Assembly: GCA_036478235.1 (NCBI GenBank)
Contig: JAZGDZ010000097.1
Span: forward strand, 40,092 to 104,091
Reading direction: 5' to 3'
Source of the DNA: JACZWZ01 sp036478235
GTDB lineage: Bacteria > Actinomycetota > Acidimicrobiia > Spongiisociales > UBA11373
DNA: 64,000 nt
The position numbers and the translations under genes are program-made. Positions within the stretch are counted from its first letter, which is position 1, and each line of letters starts with the position of its first letter. Of the stretch, positions 1-9,248 are shown piece after piece. Under the pieces are notes generated by a model. It worked only from the letters and a program-made list of their open reading frames with translations. It had not been told where the DNA came from and did no database searches.

Positions 1-2437
1 GCCGGTCGATGTGCTCCCACCGAAACCGCTGCGGACACGCCGCATACGTGACAAGCCCGGTCACGGAGGTTCGGAACCGTTCGGTTCCGTGGGCGGGCTG
101 CGCAGGCGCCGGCAGCCCGTCGAGCTTTATGCCGAGTTGATCCACGGCCGCATCGTATTGAGCGGTGATGCCCGCTTCAGATGCAAATCGGCGCGGCCAC
201 TGGGCGTCGGCGATGGCGGCGTTCAGCGCCGCGGCGTGACCCGCGGCGAAGTGGGGATCGGGTGCAGGGTCGCGGTGGACCCGCAGCCGCAGGGTCTCCG
301 GGGGATCGCCCGGCTCGATACTCCTGCCGGTCACGGGTTCGGCGTGGGCATCGATCAGCTCGAAGAGCCGGCTCGGGGTCCGAGCTCTTCCGTCGGTGTA
401 CCACCAAGCGCCGGAGGCGACGAGCGTGTCGGCGGCGCGGGTCACGGCAACGTACGCGGTTCGCCATTCTCCGTCGCGATGCAGCTCTCCGAGTGCAGCC
501 CGACGTGTCTCGGGTTCGTCGCCGAGCTCGGGGAACGAATCCCGGTCGAGGCGCAGCTCGAACGGCAGCACCTCCGGGTACTCGAAGGGATCGTCGTATC
601 GGATGACCCGCGACGGGAAAGTGCCCTTGGTCAGGGCGGGGAGGAACACCACCGGCCACTCCAGGCCCTTGGCGCGATGGACGGTGAGCATGGCGACGGC
701 GTCCTCACCGGAGACTCGAGCGGTGTCGAGCTCGGCGGCGACCGAGTCCTCCTTGAGGACATCGAGGTGGTCGAGGAAGGCTTCGAGCGAGGGCTTGTTT
801 TCCAACGGGCTCCAGTCTTCGGCAAGATCGAGGAACCGGTGGGTGTTGAGCCTGGCCGAGATTCGGGCGGCGTCGGGCAGGGCTTCGATCTCCGGCCAGG
901 CTTCCGTACAGTCCAGGATGCGCCGGCAGAGCTCTACGAGGCTGACCCCTTGAGCAGTGCCGAGCAGTTCCCGGTAGGTGGCGCGGAATTCGGCCAGGCG
1001 CCCGGTCGCTTCGCCGCTCAGGCCCTCGACCTCCTCCAGCGAGTCCACCGCTTCGAGCAGCGCCCAGCCGATCGACGCCTCGTCGGACGCCGCGGGTTGA
1101 CGTTTCCTTATCCATCTTGTGAGCGGGGCGAGGTCGCCGAGGCCGAGCCGGTACCTGGACCCGAGCAATATCCGGGCAAGAGCAGGGGCATCGTCGGGGC
1201 GACCGAGAACCCGCAACCAGGCGTGGAGATCGGTCACCTCGGGCACTTCGAGCAGACCCCCCATGGAGACGATCTCGACGGGCACACCCGCTTGGACCAG
1301 GGAGTCACGGATAGTCGACATCTGGCGGTGCTTGCGAAACAGCAGGGCCACTTCCCTCCAGGCGCGGTTCTCCTCATCGTGGAGTCGGATGACCTCGTCC
1401 GCTATCCAGGAGGCCTCGGCCACCGACGAGTGCAGCCAGTGGCTGCGGATCGACCCGGGAGGTGCTTTTGGACGACTGAGCAATTCGGGCAGGGGACCCG
1501 GCTTCGAGATCTCGGCGCGTACCCGGTTGGCGACCTCGACGATGCGCCATCCCGAGCGCCAGGAGGTGGCAAGGTCGCGTGATGGTGCGTCGGTCCCGTC
1601 GCTGCGGGCGAAGTGGCGGGGGAACGCCTCGAAGTTTTCCGGTGACGCTCCGCGCCATTCATAGATCGTCTGATCACTGTCACCGACCGCAGTGACCGGG
1701 AAGCCTCCGCCGAAGATCGCCAGTAGGAGCTCGCGCTGGCCCGGGTTGGTGTCCTGGTACTCGTCGAGGAGCACCAGGCCGTAGCGGTTCCTGATGCGGG
1801 TCGCCACGTCGGCGTGCCGGGTCACGATTGAGTGAGCGGCCCGGACCAAGTCGGCGTAATCGACGACACCCGACTCCCGCTTGCGCTCCTCGAAAAGGGC
1901 CAGGATTCTGGCGATCTCGACGCGGGCCTCGTGGAGATCGGGAGGGCCTACCCCGATCAGGTCCTCGGGCTCCAGCAGGTGATCACCGAGGGCGGAGGCA
2001 AGCGACAGAAGGCCGTCGACGCCGCGTCCGGCCTGGGTCAGATCGATGTGCTCGCGGCGCTCGGCGCCCATGGCGTCGCGCAGCAGCTGTCGAACGTAAC
2101 CGGGGGTCACCACCCGCACCGACCGGGGAACGCCGATGAGCGGCCCGAACTCACGCACGATGCCGAACGCAAAGCCGTGGTAGGTGGTCACCTCGACTTC
2201 TCGTCCCTCTTCGGACTCACTGCTGAGTTCGCGTCTGATGTCCTCGGCGAGCTCCTCGGCGGCCTTGTTCGTGAACGTGATTCCGAGCGTTCGCTCCGGA
2301 TCGACCTCGCCCCGCCGCACCTTCTCGGCCAGCCGCCGTGCCATCGTGGTGGTCTTGCCGGTGCCGGCTCCGGCGGTCACCCGAAGCGGCTCGAGCGGGT
2401 GATCGATGATGGCGCGCTGCTGCGGGGTCGGCCTCAT
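1..2437 (-). CDS. AdnB-like UvrD-family helicase with start of RecB-like nuclease domain (3' end outside window)
   Basis: Superfamily 1A DNA helicase, probably one subunit of an AdnAB-type double-strand-break resection motor-nuclease. About 812 codons are visible. Walker A (GAGTGKTT) lies at residues 23-30, the Walker B/motif II DEYQDT near residue 224, and a GDSDQTIYEWRGA motif III follows. The last visible codons read TYAACPQRF, the usual opening of a PD-(D/E)XK nuclease domain carrying the first iron-sulfur Cys, so the gene continues past the left edge. Its ATG overlaps the stop of the upstream nuclease-helicase by 4 nt (ATGA), implying coupled translation of a heterodimer. In mycobacteria AdnA also precedes AdnB, which is why this one is called AdnB-like; the subunit assignment is inference. 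A UvrD/PcrA repair helicase is the alternative, but the nuclease start argues against it. Confidence 0.85.
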   Translation of the reverse strand, partial: MRPTPQQRAIIDHPLEPLRVTAGAGTGKTTTMARRLAEKVRRGEVDPERTLGITFTNKAAEELAEDIRRELSSESEEGREVEVTTYHGFAFGIVREFGPLIGVPRSVRVVTPGYVRQLLRDAMGAERREHIDLTQAGRGVDGLLSLASALGDHLLEPEDLIGVGPPDLHEARVEIARILALFEERKRESGVVDYADLVRAAHSIVTRHADVATRIRNRYGLVLLDEYQDTNPGQRELLLAIFGGGFPVTAVGDSDQTIYEWRGASPENFEAFPRHFARSDGTDAPSRDLATSWRSGWRIVEVANRVRAEISKPGPLPELLSRPKAPPGSIRSHWLHSSVAEASWIADEVIRLHDEENRAWREVALLFRKHRQMSTIRDSLVQAGVPVEIVSMGGLLEVPEVTDLHAWLRVLGRPDDAPALARILLGSRYRLGLGDLAPLTRWIRKRQPAASDEASIGWALLEAVDSLEEVEGLSGEATGRLAEFRATYRELLGTAQGVSLVELCRRILDCTEAWPEIEALPDAARISARLNTHRFLDLAEDWSPLENKPSLEAFLDHLDVLKEDSVAAELDTARVSGEDAVAMLTVHRAKGLEWPVVFLPALTKGTFPSRVIRYDDPFEYPEVLPFELRLDRDSFPELGDEPETRRAALGELHRDGEWRTAYVAVTRAADTLVASGAWWYTDGRARTPSRLFELIDAHAEPVTGRSIEPGDPPETLRLRVHRDPAPDPHFAAGHAAALNAAIADAQWPRRFASEAGITAQYDAAVDQLGIKLDGLPAPAQPAHGTERFRTSVTGLVTYAACPQRFRWEHIDR

Positions 2438-5370
2438 GCCACGTAGGCCTCCTGACCCTCGGGCCATTCGGGACAGACCAGGCGCACCGGACAACGCTCG
2501 CAGTGGGGGCCGGTTCTGGGCTCCCACGCCTCGCCGAGAATTCCGGAGGCGGCGCGGTCGAGCGCCTCGGCCACTTCGGGCAGGCGGTTGGGATCGAGCG
2601 AGCGGGTGAGGATTGAGGCGTGGCGCCTCTTCATGGCTACGGCCGGATACCAGAACTCGGCTCCGAACACCGGCGCAGAGCCCGTTGCCCGGAGCCCGAG
2701 CACGTACAGACCCAGCTGGAGCGAGACCGCGGCCTCATCGACCGTCGGGTATGAGGTGCCTGTCTTGTAGTCGACGACGTGGAGACCGTCGCCACGCCGC
2801 TCGATCCGATCGATGCGTCCCGTCCAGCGGACACCTCCGAGTTCGAAGTCGATCGGCTCTTCGAATCCCGCGGCGGGTCCTTCTCCCGGCCACAGCTCGT
2901 AGAGCCGCCTGATGATTCGTTGCGCCCGATTCTTCCACGCCTCCGCCCAGGGGGCGGCTCCGAACGACTCCGGGGTGAACGCTTTGTCCAGGGCCAGCAG
3001 TGCCTCCTCTGCAGTTGCCCGCAGCTCCTCGCGATCGGCTGCCGCTCGCTCGGCTCGCTCCAGGGCGGCATGGATCACCGAGCCGAGTTCCTGATAGACC
3101 GAACTGCCTCCGTCGACGCGCAGCCGCCGCTCGAACGCGTAGCGGCGGGGGCACCGGGCGTAGGAGTCGGCCTGGCTGGCGGAGAGCACGGGGTCGTCGT
3201 CGAGCAGGCCGGTGTTCGGACCGCGGTCGAGGATTCCGGCGAAGGTCTCCGGCCGACGCGGGCGCCAATCAGCCGGTGTCGTCAGGGCGGTCACCGCGGC
3301 CAGACGATCGGCCAGCGGGAGCAGCGGATCGGCGAGGCGGCGCCGTAGCCAGGCCTCGGCTTCGAGTGGGGTCGTCGGCTCCGACCACCTCGGGGGAGGG
3401 CGGGCAGCTGCCTCCATGGTGCTGCCGGCCACCAGTGGCAGGAATCGGCTGGGAATCCCCTCGCCGCCGTCGAAACCGGTCGACGTGCAGGTCCACACGA
3501 CTCGACGGCCGGCCCGACAGATGGCGCTGTAGCCGAGGCGCCTCTCCTCCTGGAGCCGGAAGGTCGCATATGCCGTGTCGTCGGCTCCGTGCGACGGGGA
3601 GAGATGGCGGGCACCGAGCAGTGAGTCCCTCTTCCGGAGGTCGGGCAATACACCCTCGCGGGCGTCCGCGATGAAGACGACGTCGAACGACAGGCCTCTG
3701 GACTGGTGCAGGGTGGTGAGCACGACCCGATCGGGATCGCCGCGGTACTCCAGGAGCGGCGTCGCCTCGAAGTCTTCGGCTTCGCTCATTCGAACGTAGT
3801 CCGCCAGGGTGGCGTCGGGGTCGCGATCGCTGAGACGTGCCAGGGACTGACCGAAGGAGGCCAGGGCTCTGCGATCGTCGGCCCTGTTGGGTTCGGTGAC
3901 AATGTCGACGAAGGCGTCGAGCGTGCTCCACAGCCGCCAGAACCCCTCGGCTGCGGTGACTTCGGTGGCCCACGAGGCCTCGGCGATGAATCGTGTCAGC
4001 AGCGCTGGAACGGATGCGGCGGCGAGTGCAGGTTCCCACCCGTCCCGTCGGGCGGCGCGTTCGGCCTCGCGGACTTGCGAGAGTGTCAGGCCGACGAGCG
4101 GGCCCAGCAGAATGCGCCGCATCGCCGACCCAGCCTCGGGCTCGGGACGGGTCGCTGCCCGGACGAGATCGAGGACGGGACGGATCGCCGGATGGTCGAC
4201 CAGCCTCGAGTCGGGTCGCTCGTGGGGAATTCGTCGCCGCTCGAGGGCGCGCGACAACTCGGGGAGAAATCGTCGCTTCGACCTCACCAGCACCGCGATC
4301 CGGTCGTAGGGGATCCTGTCGCGTAGCGCGATGCGCTGGATCTCGGAGCCGATCCACTCGGCCTCGTCCGAGTGCTGGTCGAAGCAGTACGTCTCGACGG
4401 CGCCCTCTCCCGGTGCCGGCACCATGGGACCCGCTGCTCCGGGCAGCCCGGCACCCGCCGTGAGGCGCACCGCCGCCTCGAGGATCCGCTGCGGAACCCG
4501 AAACGACGTCGAGAGCACGATGCGGCGCGCCGGTCTTCCCTGGGCGTCGCGGAAGCGGTCGGGAAACTCAGCGACGTTGGAGAGTTCGGCGCCGCGGAAG
4601 GAGTACACCGATTGGTAGGGATCTCCGGCGGCGGTCACGTTGCCGTTTCCGGCGACGCGCTCGACCAGGGCCGCCTGGGCCACCGTCGTGTCCTGGTACT
4701 CGTCCACCAGGACGTAGCGGAGCCGGTCAGAGAGGCCCGCCCGGACCGCAGGGTCGTCGAGCAGGCGAACCGCTTCGGCCTGAAGGGATCCGTAGTCGAT
4801 CCGTCCCCGCTCAATCAGCGTCCGGCGGTAGCGGGCCAGGAACCCGGGAAGACCGCGCCAGTCGGCCCGCTTCCGAGCGGCGATGGTCGTCGCATCCTCG
4901 AGCCGCTCGGAGGCGCGCAGCACGAAGTCGGCGACCTCATCGGCGAAGGCCTGATCAGTGAGAATCTCGCGAAAAGACCGGGGCCAGCCCCCGGGATCTT
5001 CGCCGGCGAGCACCTCGGCCACCAACTGGACCTGCTCGGGCCCTGTGAGGAGTGTCGGAACCGACCCCCACTCGCCGGCGACCCCGTGTGCCTCGATGAT
5101 CCTCATCGCCAGGGAGTGGAACGTCGATGCCGGGATCTGCGAGACGGACCGGCCCAGGGCCGCTGCGATCCGATCGCGCATCTCGGCGGCGCCGCGCCGC
5201 GAGAACGACAGCAGCAGGATTTGTTCCGGATCGGCCTCGCCGGACTCGATGATGTGGCGGGCGCGCCTGATCAAGAACTCCGTCTTGCCCGATCCGGGCC
5301 CGCCCACGACGAGCTGCGGACCCTTCGTCAGCGGAATTACGCCGTCCCATCCATTCGGATGCACCAGCAT
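2434..5370 (-). CDS. AdnA-like helicase-nuclease
   Basis: UvrD-type motor fused to a C-terminal RecB-family nuclease, 978 residues from the ATG at 5370. Visible motifs in order: Walker A GGPGSGKT near residue 30, VDEYQDT, GDPYQSVYSFRGAE, the TLHQSRGLSFDVVF motif V region, then the nuclease domain with GRIDRIERR and the catalytic DYKTGTSYP. Cysteines in CARCPRRYAFE and CERCPVRLVC form an AddB-type iron-sulfur staple. The length is near the roughly 1,000 residues of mycobacterial AdnA. A GTG at 5382 would add four residues; a GGGAGG sits right on that GTG but about 11 nt before the ATG, so the ATG is slightly preferred. It is transcribed divergently from the dehydrogenase at 5456 and overlaps the AdnB-like gene. 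Expected role: end resection of double-strand breaks. Confidence 0.85.
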   Translation of the reverse strand: MLVHPNGWDGVIPLTKGPQLVVGGPGSGKTEFLIRRARHIIESGEADPEQILLLSFSRRGAAEMRDRIAAALGRSVSQIPASTFHSLAMRIIEAHGVAGEWGSVPTLLTGPEQVQLVAEVLAGEDPGGWPRSFREILTDQAFADEVADFVLRASERLEDATTIAARKRADWRGLPGFLARYRRTLIERGRIDYGSLQAEAVRLLDDPAVRAGLSDRLRYVLVDEYQDTTVAQAALVERVAGNGNVTAAGDPYQSVYSFRGAELSNVAEFPDRFRDAQGRPARRIVLSTSFRVPQRILEAAVRLTAGAGLPGAAGPMVPAPGEGAVETYCFDQHSDEAEWIGSEIQRIALRDRIPYDRIAVLVRSKRRFLPELSRALERRRIPHERPDSRLVDHPAIRPVLDLVRAATRPEPEAGSAMRRILLGPLVGLTLSQVREAERAARRDGWEPALAAASVPALLTRFIAEASWATEVTAAEGFWRLWSTLDAFVDIVTEPNRADDRRALASFGQSLARLSDRDPDATLADYVRMSEAEDFEATPLLEYRGDPDRVVLTTLHQSRGLSFDVVFIADAREGVLPDLRKRDSLLGARHLSPSHGADDTAYATFRLQEERRLGYSAICRAGRRVVWTCTSTGFDGGEGIPSRFLPLVAGSTMEAAARPPPRWSEPTTPLEAEAWLRRRLADPLLPLADRLAAVTALTTPADWRPRRPETFAGILDRGPNTGLLDDDPVLSASQADSYARCPRRYAFERRLRVDGGSSVYQELGSVIHAALERAERAAADREELRATAEEALLALDKAFTPESFGAAPWAEAWKNRAQRIIRRLYELWPGEGPAAGFEEPIDFELGGVRWTGRIDRIERRGDGLHVVDYKTGTSYPTVDEAAVSLQLGLYVLGLRATGSAPVFGAEFWYPAVAMKRRHASILTRSLDPNRLPEVAEALDRAASGILGEAWEPRTGPHCERCPVRLVCPEWPEGQEAYVA

Positions 5371-5404
5371 GTCGGGAGTCACCTCCCAACCGTACCGAAG
5401 AGCA

Positions 5405-5432
5405 CCGACAGGTCTCCGCGGGCGATTAGATT
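5405..5432 (+). promoter_or_regulatory. candidate promoter of the Glu/Leu dehydrogenase gene
   Basis: A CCGACA (5405-5410) and TAGATT (5427-5432) lie 16 nt apart in the short divergent gap between the AdnA-like gene and the dehydrogenase. The -35 match is weak, so this is a pattern call only. Confidence 0.35.
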
Positions 5433-5455
5433 TACAGGCGCCGATCGGAGATCAG

Positions 5456-6739
5456 GTGGAGAAAGCGGTTCTCGACGACGTCATGCGCGAGTGGGACTCC
5501 CCGCTGTACGCCGAAGCCGTCACCACCTTCAACCGCGTCGCCGAGTTGATGGGCCTGGACGAGAACGTGGCCGAGCGCCTCCGGGTGCCGCAGCGGGCGA
5601 TAGTCGTCACCTTCCCGTACCGCCACGATGAGTACTCCGAAGTCGAGAGCGTCTTTGGATACCGGGTCCAGCACGTTCTCACGATGGGCCCGACCAAGGG
5701 CGGGATTCGATTCGCCCCCGACGTCAACCTGGGCGAGGTCGCCGCCCTCGCCATGCTCATGACCTGGAAGTGCGCCATCGTCGGTCTTCCGTTCGGGGGC
5801 GCAAAGGGCGGGGTCCGGATCGATCCCTTCAACCTCTCCCGGGCCGAGAAGCAGCGCGTGACGCGGCGCTACACGGCGGAGATCATCAATTTCATCGGTC
5901 CTAACAAGGACATCCCGGCGCCGGACATGGGAACCGACGAGCAGGTGATGGCCTGGATCATGGATACCTACAGCCAGCAGGTCGGCCACTCAGTGCCGGC
6001 GGTGGTCACCGGCAAGCCGCCGGCGCTTGGAGGCTCGGTGGCTCGACGCGAGGCCACGGGGCGAGGGCTGGTGAGCCTGCTCCCGCTCGCCGCCGAGTAC
6101 CGCGGTCTTAAAGTGGACGGGGCCCGGGTCGTAGTTCACGGTTTCGGCAACGTCGGCAGATACGCCGCGCTTGCCGCCGAGGAGCACGGATGCACGGTCG
6201 TCGGCATCTCCGACCACACCGGCGGAGTGTCCAACGGCAGCGGGATCGACGTGGCGGACGCGATCCGCCATAAAGAGGGCAACAGGACTCTCGAGGGCTT
6301 TTCCGGGGGCGACCACATCAGCAACGAGGAGTTGTTCCGCCTCGACTGCGAAGTGCTCATCCCGGCGGCGATCAGCGGGGTCATCACGCCGGAGGTGGCT
6401 GAGAACCTCACCGCCAGCATCGTGCTGGAGGGAGCGAACGGCCCCACGACGAGCAGTGCCGACCCGATCCTGAGCGACAAGGGGATTCTCGTCGTTCCCG
6501 ACGTGCTGGCCAACGCCGGCGGGGTAACCGTGTCGTACTTCGAGTGGGTTCAGGATCTGCAGAACTACTTCTGGTCGGAGACCGAGATCGTCGGCCGGCT
6601 GCGCGAGATCATGAACCGGGCATTCAGCGATGTGATGTCGGTGGCGATTCGCGAGAAGACCGATATGCGCACGGCGGCCCTGATGAAGGGGATCAAGCGG
6701 GTGTCAGACGCCAAGCTGGCGCGCGGCGTCTTCCCCTAG
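5456..6739 (+). CDS. Glu/Leu/Phe/Val-type amino acid dehydrogenase (likely glutamate dehydrogenase)
   Basis: NAD(P)-dependent oxidative deamination of an amino acid to its 2-oxo acid, cytosolic. The N-terminal dimerisation/catalytic domain shows the family signature GPTKGGIRF followed by LPFGGAKGG, whose lysines are the substrate-binding and catalytic ones. The C-terminal Rossmann domain has VVHGFGNVGRYAA. The protein is 427 residues, normal for hexameric GDH. The GTG at 5456 is preferred because GGAG lies 5 nt upstream; an ATG at 5483 is the alternative. Glutamate is the most likely substrate from overall resemblance, but leucine or phenylalanine cannot be excluded from motifs. The stop overlaps the convergent nuclease stop by 4 nt, both stops sharing the palindromic CTAG. 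Confidence 0.9.
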   Translation: MEKAVLDDVMREWDSPLYAEAVTTFNRVAELMGLDENVAERLRVPQRAIVVTFPYRHDEYSEVESVFGYRVQHVLTMGPTKGGIRFAPDVNLGEVAALAMLMTWKCAIVGLPFGGAKGGVRIDPFNLSRAEKQRVTRRYTAEIINFIGPNKDIPAPDMGTDEQVMAWIMDTYSQQVGHSVPAVVTGKPPALGGSVARREATGRGLVSLLPLAAEYRGLKVDGARVVVHGFGNVGRYAALAAEEHGCTVVGISDHTGGVSNGSGIDVADAIRHKEGNRTLEGFSGGDHISNEELFRLDCEVLIPAAISGVITPEVAENLTASIVLEGANGPTTSSADPILSDKGILVVPDVLANAGGVTVSYFEWVQDLQNYFWSETEIVGRLREIMNRAFSDVMSVAIREKTDMRTAALMKGIKRVSDAKLARGVFP

Positions 6740-7527
6740 GCGACACTCAAGGCGCGGCTGGCATCGGGCGCATCCGCGAACGCCGGACAGATCTCCTGGA
6801 ACGAGCACCAGTCGCACAGCTTGCCCACGCGCGTCGGGAAGCGGTCCTCCTCGATGGCGCGGTCGATCGCCGCCCACAGAGCCCTCAGCTGCCTGTCCAT
6901 GGCATCGAGTTGGGCATCCGAGACGGGGATCTCGTAGACCGTGGGACCGTTGAGGTAAATGAGCTTGACGGCATCCGGGGTGCGTCCGGTGCGGCGTCTG
7001 ATCAACAGCGCGTAGATCTTCAGGGCGAAGAAGGCCGGGATTGCATAGCGCTCAGGGGGCGCCTTCCCAGTCTTGTAGTCGGTAATGACCAGTCGTCCGT
7101 CCGGTGTCTCCTCCATGCGGTCGAGGATGCCGCGAATCGTGATCCCGTCGAGATCCTCGAGCATGTCGAGCTCGCGGTCGAGCGGATCGAATGTGGACGG
7201 GTCCTCCACCGAGAAGTAGTTGGCGAGGAGCTCGAGGCTTTCGATTCCCCAGGTCCGCTCGTCTTCGACCGACTCGAACAAGCCCTCGAATTCGTCCTCG
7301 GTGCGCAGCTCGGCCCATGCGGCGCGGAACAAGTCGTACAGGATCTCGGGCGTTCGGCCTGCGGCCGGGAGATCGAAGAGGCGTTGCAGGGCGAGGTGGG
7401 CGGTGGTGCCGCGGGCCTGATAGACCGTCGTCGGCTCGGGCAGCCGGTCGATGGCGCGGAACTTGAAGAGCTGGGGGCAGTGCTTGAAGTCGCCTGCCCG
7501 GCTCGGTGAGAGAGTCTCCAGTCCCAT
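6736..7527 (-). CDS. RecB-like PD-(D/E)XK nuclease, stand-alone
   Basis: 263-residue single-domain nuclease of the Cas4/RecB exonuclease type found widely in actinobacteria. The N-terminus reads LSPSRAGDFKHCPQLFKFR, with the first iron-sulfur Cys. The middle carries GILDRMEE and the catalytic ITDYKTGK, and the C-terminus ends with CDWCSFQEICP, the three remaining cluster Cys. This makes it an iron-sulfur DNA exonuclease candidate with no motor of its own. It starts 15 nt after the MFS transporter stop, so it is probably co-transcribed with it. Its closeness to two helicase-nucleases with the same fold suggests a shared role in DNA end processing, but that is inference. Confidence 0.8.
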   Translation of the reverse strand: MGLETLSPSRAGDFKHCPQLFKFRAIDRLPEPTTVYQARGTTAHLALQRLFDLPAAGRTPEILYDLFRAAWAELRTEDEFEGLFESVEDERTWGIESLELLANYFSVEDPSTFDPLDRELDMLEDLDGITIRGILDRMEETPDGRLVITDYKTGKAPPERYAIPAFFALKIYALLIRRRTGRTPDAVKLIYLNGPTVYEIPVSDAQLDAMDRQLRALWAAIDRAIEEDRFPTRVGKLCDWCSFQEICPAFADAPDASRALSVA

Positions 7528-7542
7528 GCCCCGGACTATACG

Positions 7543-8715
7543 TCAGCGGAGTGACACGCGTGTAGTTCGTCGGCGGATGTCACCCTCCCAGACCGCGAAC
7601 ACGATCCCTCCGACGAGAATCCATCCTGCGGCCGTGAAGAACATGGTCTTGTACGAGAAGAGGGCTATCAGCGCTCCAAATGTGGGGCCGCCGACCAGCA
7701 CGCCCACGTCGAACAGCCCGGTGAAGATGGCAGATGCCGAGCCGCGGTTCTTCGAGTCGGCCCGGCCGAAGGCGAGAGCGTAGAGGATCGGGAACACGTA
7801 ACCGTGGCCGGCGCCGCACAGGGCTCCGGCGACGAGGACCGCCGTGTTGGAATCGGCACCGGCCAGCACCGCAAATCCGGCGGCAAAGACGACCAGTGCC
7901 GGGTAAAGGATCCGCTTCGGCCCGACGCGGTCCGGGAGCCAACCCGTGGCGAGCCGCAGCAGGATGGCGGTGGCCGAGTACGCGGCAAAGAACCCCCCGA
8001 CGGTCCCGATGCCGGTCTCGTCGACGAACGTGCGCAGGAACGTGAAATAGGCGGCGAGAGCGACCGAGAACACCACCGTGATCCACCACAGGGGCAGCAA
8101 GTCGCGCTGGCCGAGGGGGGTGAGGAACGACGTCCCTCCGTGCTTTCCTGCCGGTTCCACCGTCTCGGTCAACAGCAGCGACAGGAGGAATGCGACGACG
8201 GCGAGGGTCACCGACGTGGCGAACAGCGCGTCGAAGTCCCAACGGTCGAGCACGAAATCGCCGATCAGGCCGCCGAGGGCGATCGGGAGCATGCCCGAGA
8301 TCCCGAAGAGGGCGAGCCCTTGAGTGCGGTTGCGCGCCGGGAGGATGTCGGCCGCATAGGTGAAGATCGAAGCGAAGAGCATTGCCTCGGCGAACCCGTG
8401 GAGTATTCGGACGACGTATATCCAGGGCCCGAGCGAAGAGATCGTCAGGTACAGGAGGAGGACTGCGATGTTGCTGAGCCCGCCGAGGAGGATGACGGGC
8501 CGGCGGCCGCGGCGGTCCATCTCCCGGCCGATCTGGGGCCGCACGACGATTGCGGCCAGAGCGGTGGATCCGACGATCAACCCGATTTCCACCTCGGACG
8601 CGCCGAGGTCCTCGATGAATCTCGGAAAATGCACCAACAGGAAGAAGGCGAGGCCGCCGGCAAGGCTCACGAACCAGGCCATCAGGAAGCGGGGGCTGAG
8701 GAGAAAGGCCTGCAT
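7543..8715 (-). CDS. MFS transporter
   Basis: 390-residue integral membrane protein with about 12 hydrophobic segments, typical of the major facilitator superfamily. Visible signatures are RPQIGREMDRRGRRPVIL in the loop between helices 2 and 3 (the MFS motif A region) and a repeated glycine-rich helix pattern in the C-terminal half. Substrate is not predictable; drug or small-metabolite efflux is the commonest role for proteins of this look. The ATG at 8715 has no clear Shine-Dalgarno. It is the first gene of a probable two-gene minus-strand unit with the RecB-like nuclease, and its 5' side faces the candidate ncRNA promoter at 8779. Confidence 0.85.
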   Translation of the reverse strand: MQAFLLSPRFLMAWFVSLAGGLAFFLLVHFPRFIEDLGASEVEIGLIVGSTALAAIVVRPQIGREMDRRGRRPVILLGGLSNIAVLLLYLTISSLGPWIYVVRILHGFAEAMLFASIFTYAADILPARNRTQGLALFGISGMLPIALGGLIGDFVLDRWDFDALFATSVTLAVVAFLLSLLLTETVEPAGKHGGTSFLTPLGQRDLLPLWWITVVFSVALAAYFTFLRTFVDETGIGTVGGFFAAYSATAILLRLATGWLPDRVGPKRILYPALVVFAAGFAVLAGADSNTAVLVAGALCGAGHGYVFPILYALAFGRADSKNRGSASAIFTGLFDVGVLVGGPTFGALIALFSYKTMFFTAAGWILVGGIVFAVWEGDIRRRTTRVSLR

Positions 8716-8778
8716 TCGGAGAGGAGCGTATCGGGTCGCGCTCTGTGGTCGGAACCTCCCGCAAAAAACCGAAATGAG

Positions 8779-8833
8779 ACGCGAAATCTAGATACAGATT
8801 CCACTTGACGAACGCCGGCCGGAAGCGTACCTT
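8779..8833 (+). promoter_or_regulatory. promoter of candidate ncRNA 1, with shared upstream box
   Basis: ACGCGAAATCT (8779-8789), then 15 nt, then TTGACG (8805-8810), a 17-nt spacer and TACCTT (8828-8833). The same box, the same 15-nt distance and a similar -35/-10 pair recur at 12050-12105, the only other place in the window where I see this arrangement. Confidence 0.65.
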
Positions 8834-8839
8834 TCCCTC

Positions 8840-9101
8840 ACTCCTCCTCGGAACCGCAAGGGGACGGGGAGGCGGCCCCGGGGTTTACCCCCGCAAGGGG
8901 GTCGCCGGAGAGGGTCTTCGGGCTCACTTCGGTGCCACGGGGCCACGGCTTGAAGCCGGGCTTGCTCGGCGGAGAGTGACCGGCACGGCAGCAATGTCGC
9001 ATCGGTTGCCCCCTGAGGGATTGTTCCGCAAGGTGCAGTTCAGCAGGGGGACATGAAACCCCTAGGGGTCGAAGCTTCGGCGGAGATTCCTGGGGGTTTC
9101 A
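8840..9101 (+). ncRNA. candidate structured ncRNA 1
   Basis: About 260 nt between a good promoter and a terminator hairpin, with no plausible reading frame. It can form many short stable stems, several closed by classic tetraloops: CCCCC-GCAA-GGGGG around 8888, CAC-TTCG-GTG near 8926, CGGCTT/AAGCCG near 8945, and CCTCC pairing with GGAGG across 8842-8872. It does not match what I remember of tmRNA, RNase P RNA, SRP RNA or the ydaO riboswitch. The first downstream plus-strand gene is more than 900 nt away, so a cis-riboswitch is unlikely. The start is the expected distance from the -10. The family is unknown. Confidence 0.5.
9054..9101 (+). terminator. terminator hairpin of ncRNA 1
   Basis: TGAAACCCC (9054-9062) pairs perfectly with GGGGTTTCA (9093-9101) across a loop that can form further short stems. 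There is no long T-run after it, so termination may be weak. The GAAACCCC/GGGGTTTC stem is also the core of the ncRNA 2 terminator. Confidence 0.5.
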
Positions 9102-9248
9102 CCTATTCCGGGTCGGGATGCCTTTCTCGGGCGGGGCCTTTCTCAGGCGGGGGCCCTGCGGGGTGGTGACCACCACGAGTTCCGTGCCGCGGGCGATCAT
9201 GCGGTCGATCGCGGCAGGGCAGCTTGCGGCGATCGATGTCGGTGGTCG

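Noticed and set aside
11..1582. Long plus-strand frame of about 520 codons
   Set aside because: Lies antisense to the AdnB-like gene, whose helicase motifs are in the other strand; an effect of high GC at third positions.
8840..9101. tmRNA, RNase P RNA, SRP RNA or ydaO-type riboswitch
   Set aside because: None of the conserved core sequences I know of these RNAs is present, and no gene follows closely enough for a riboswitch.
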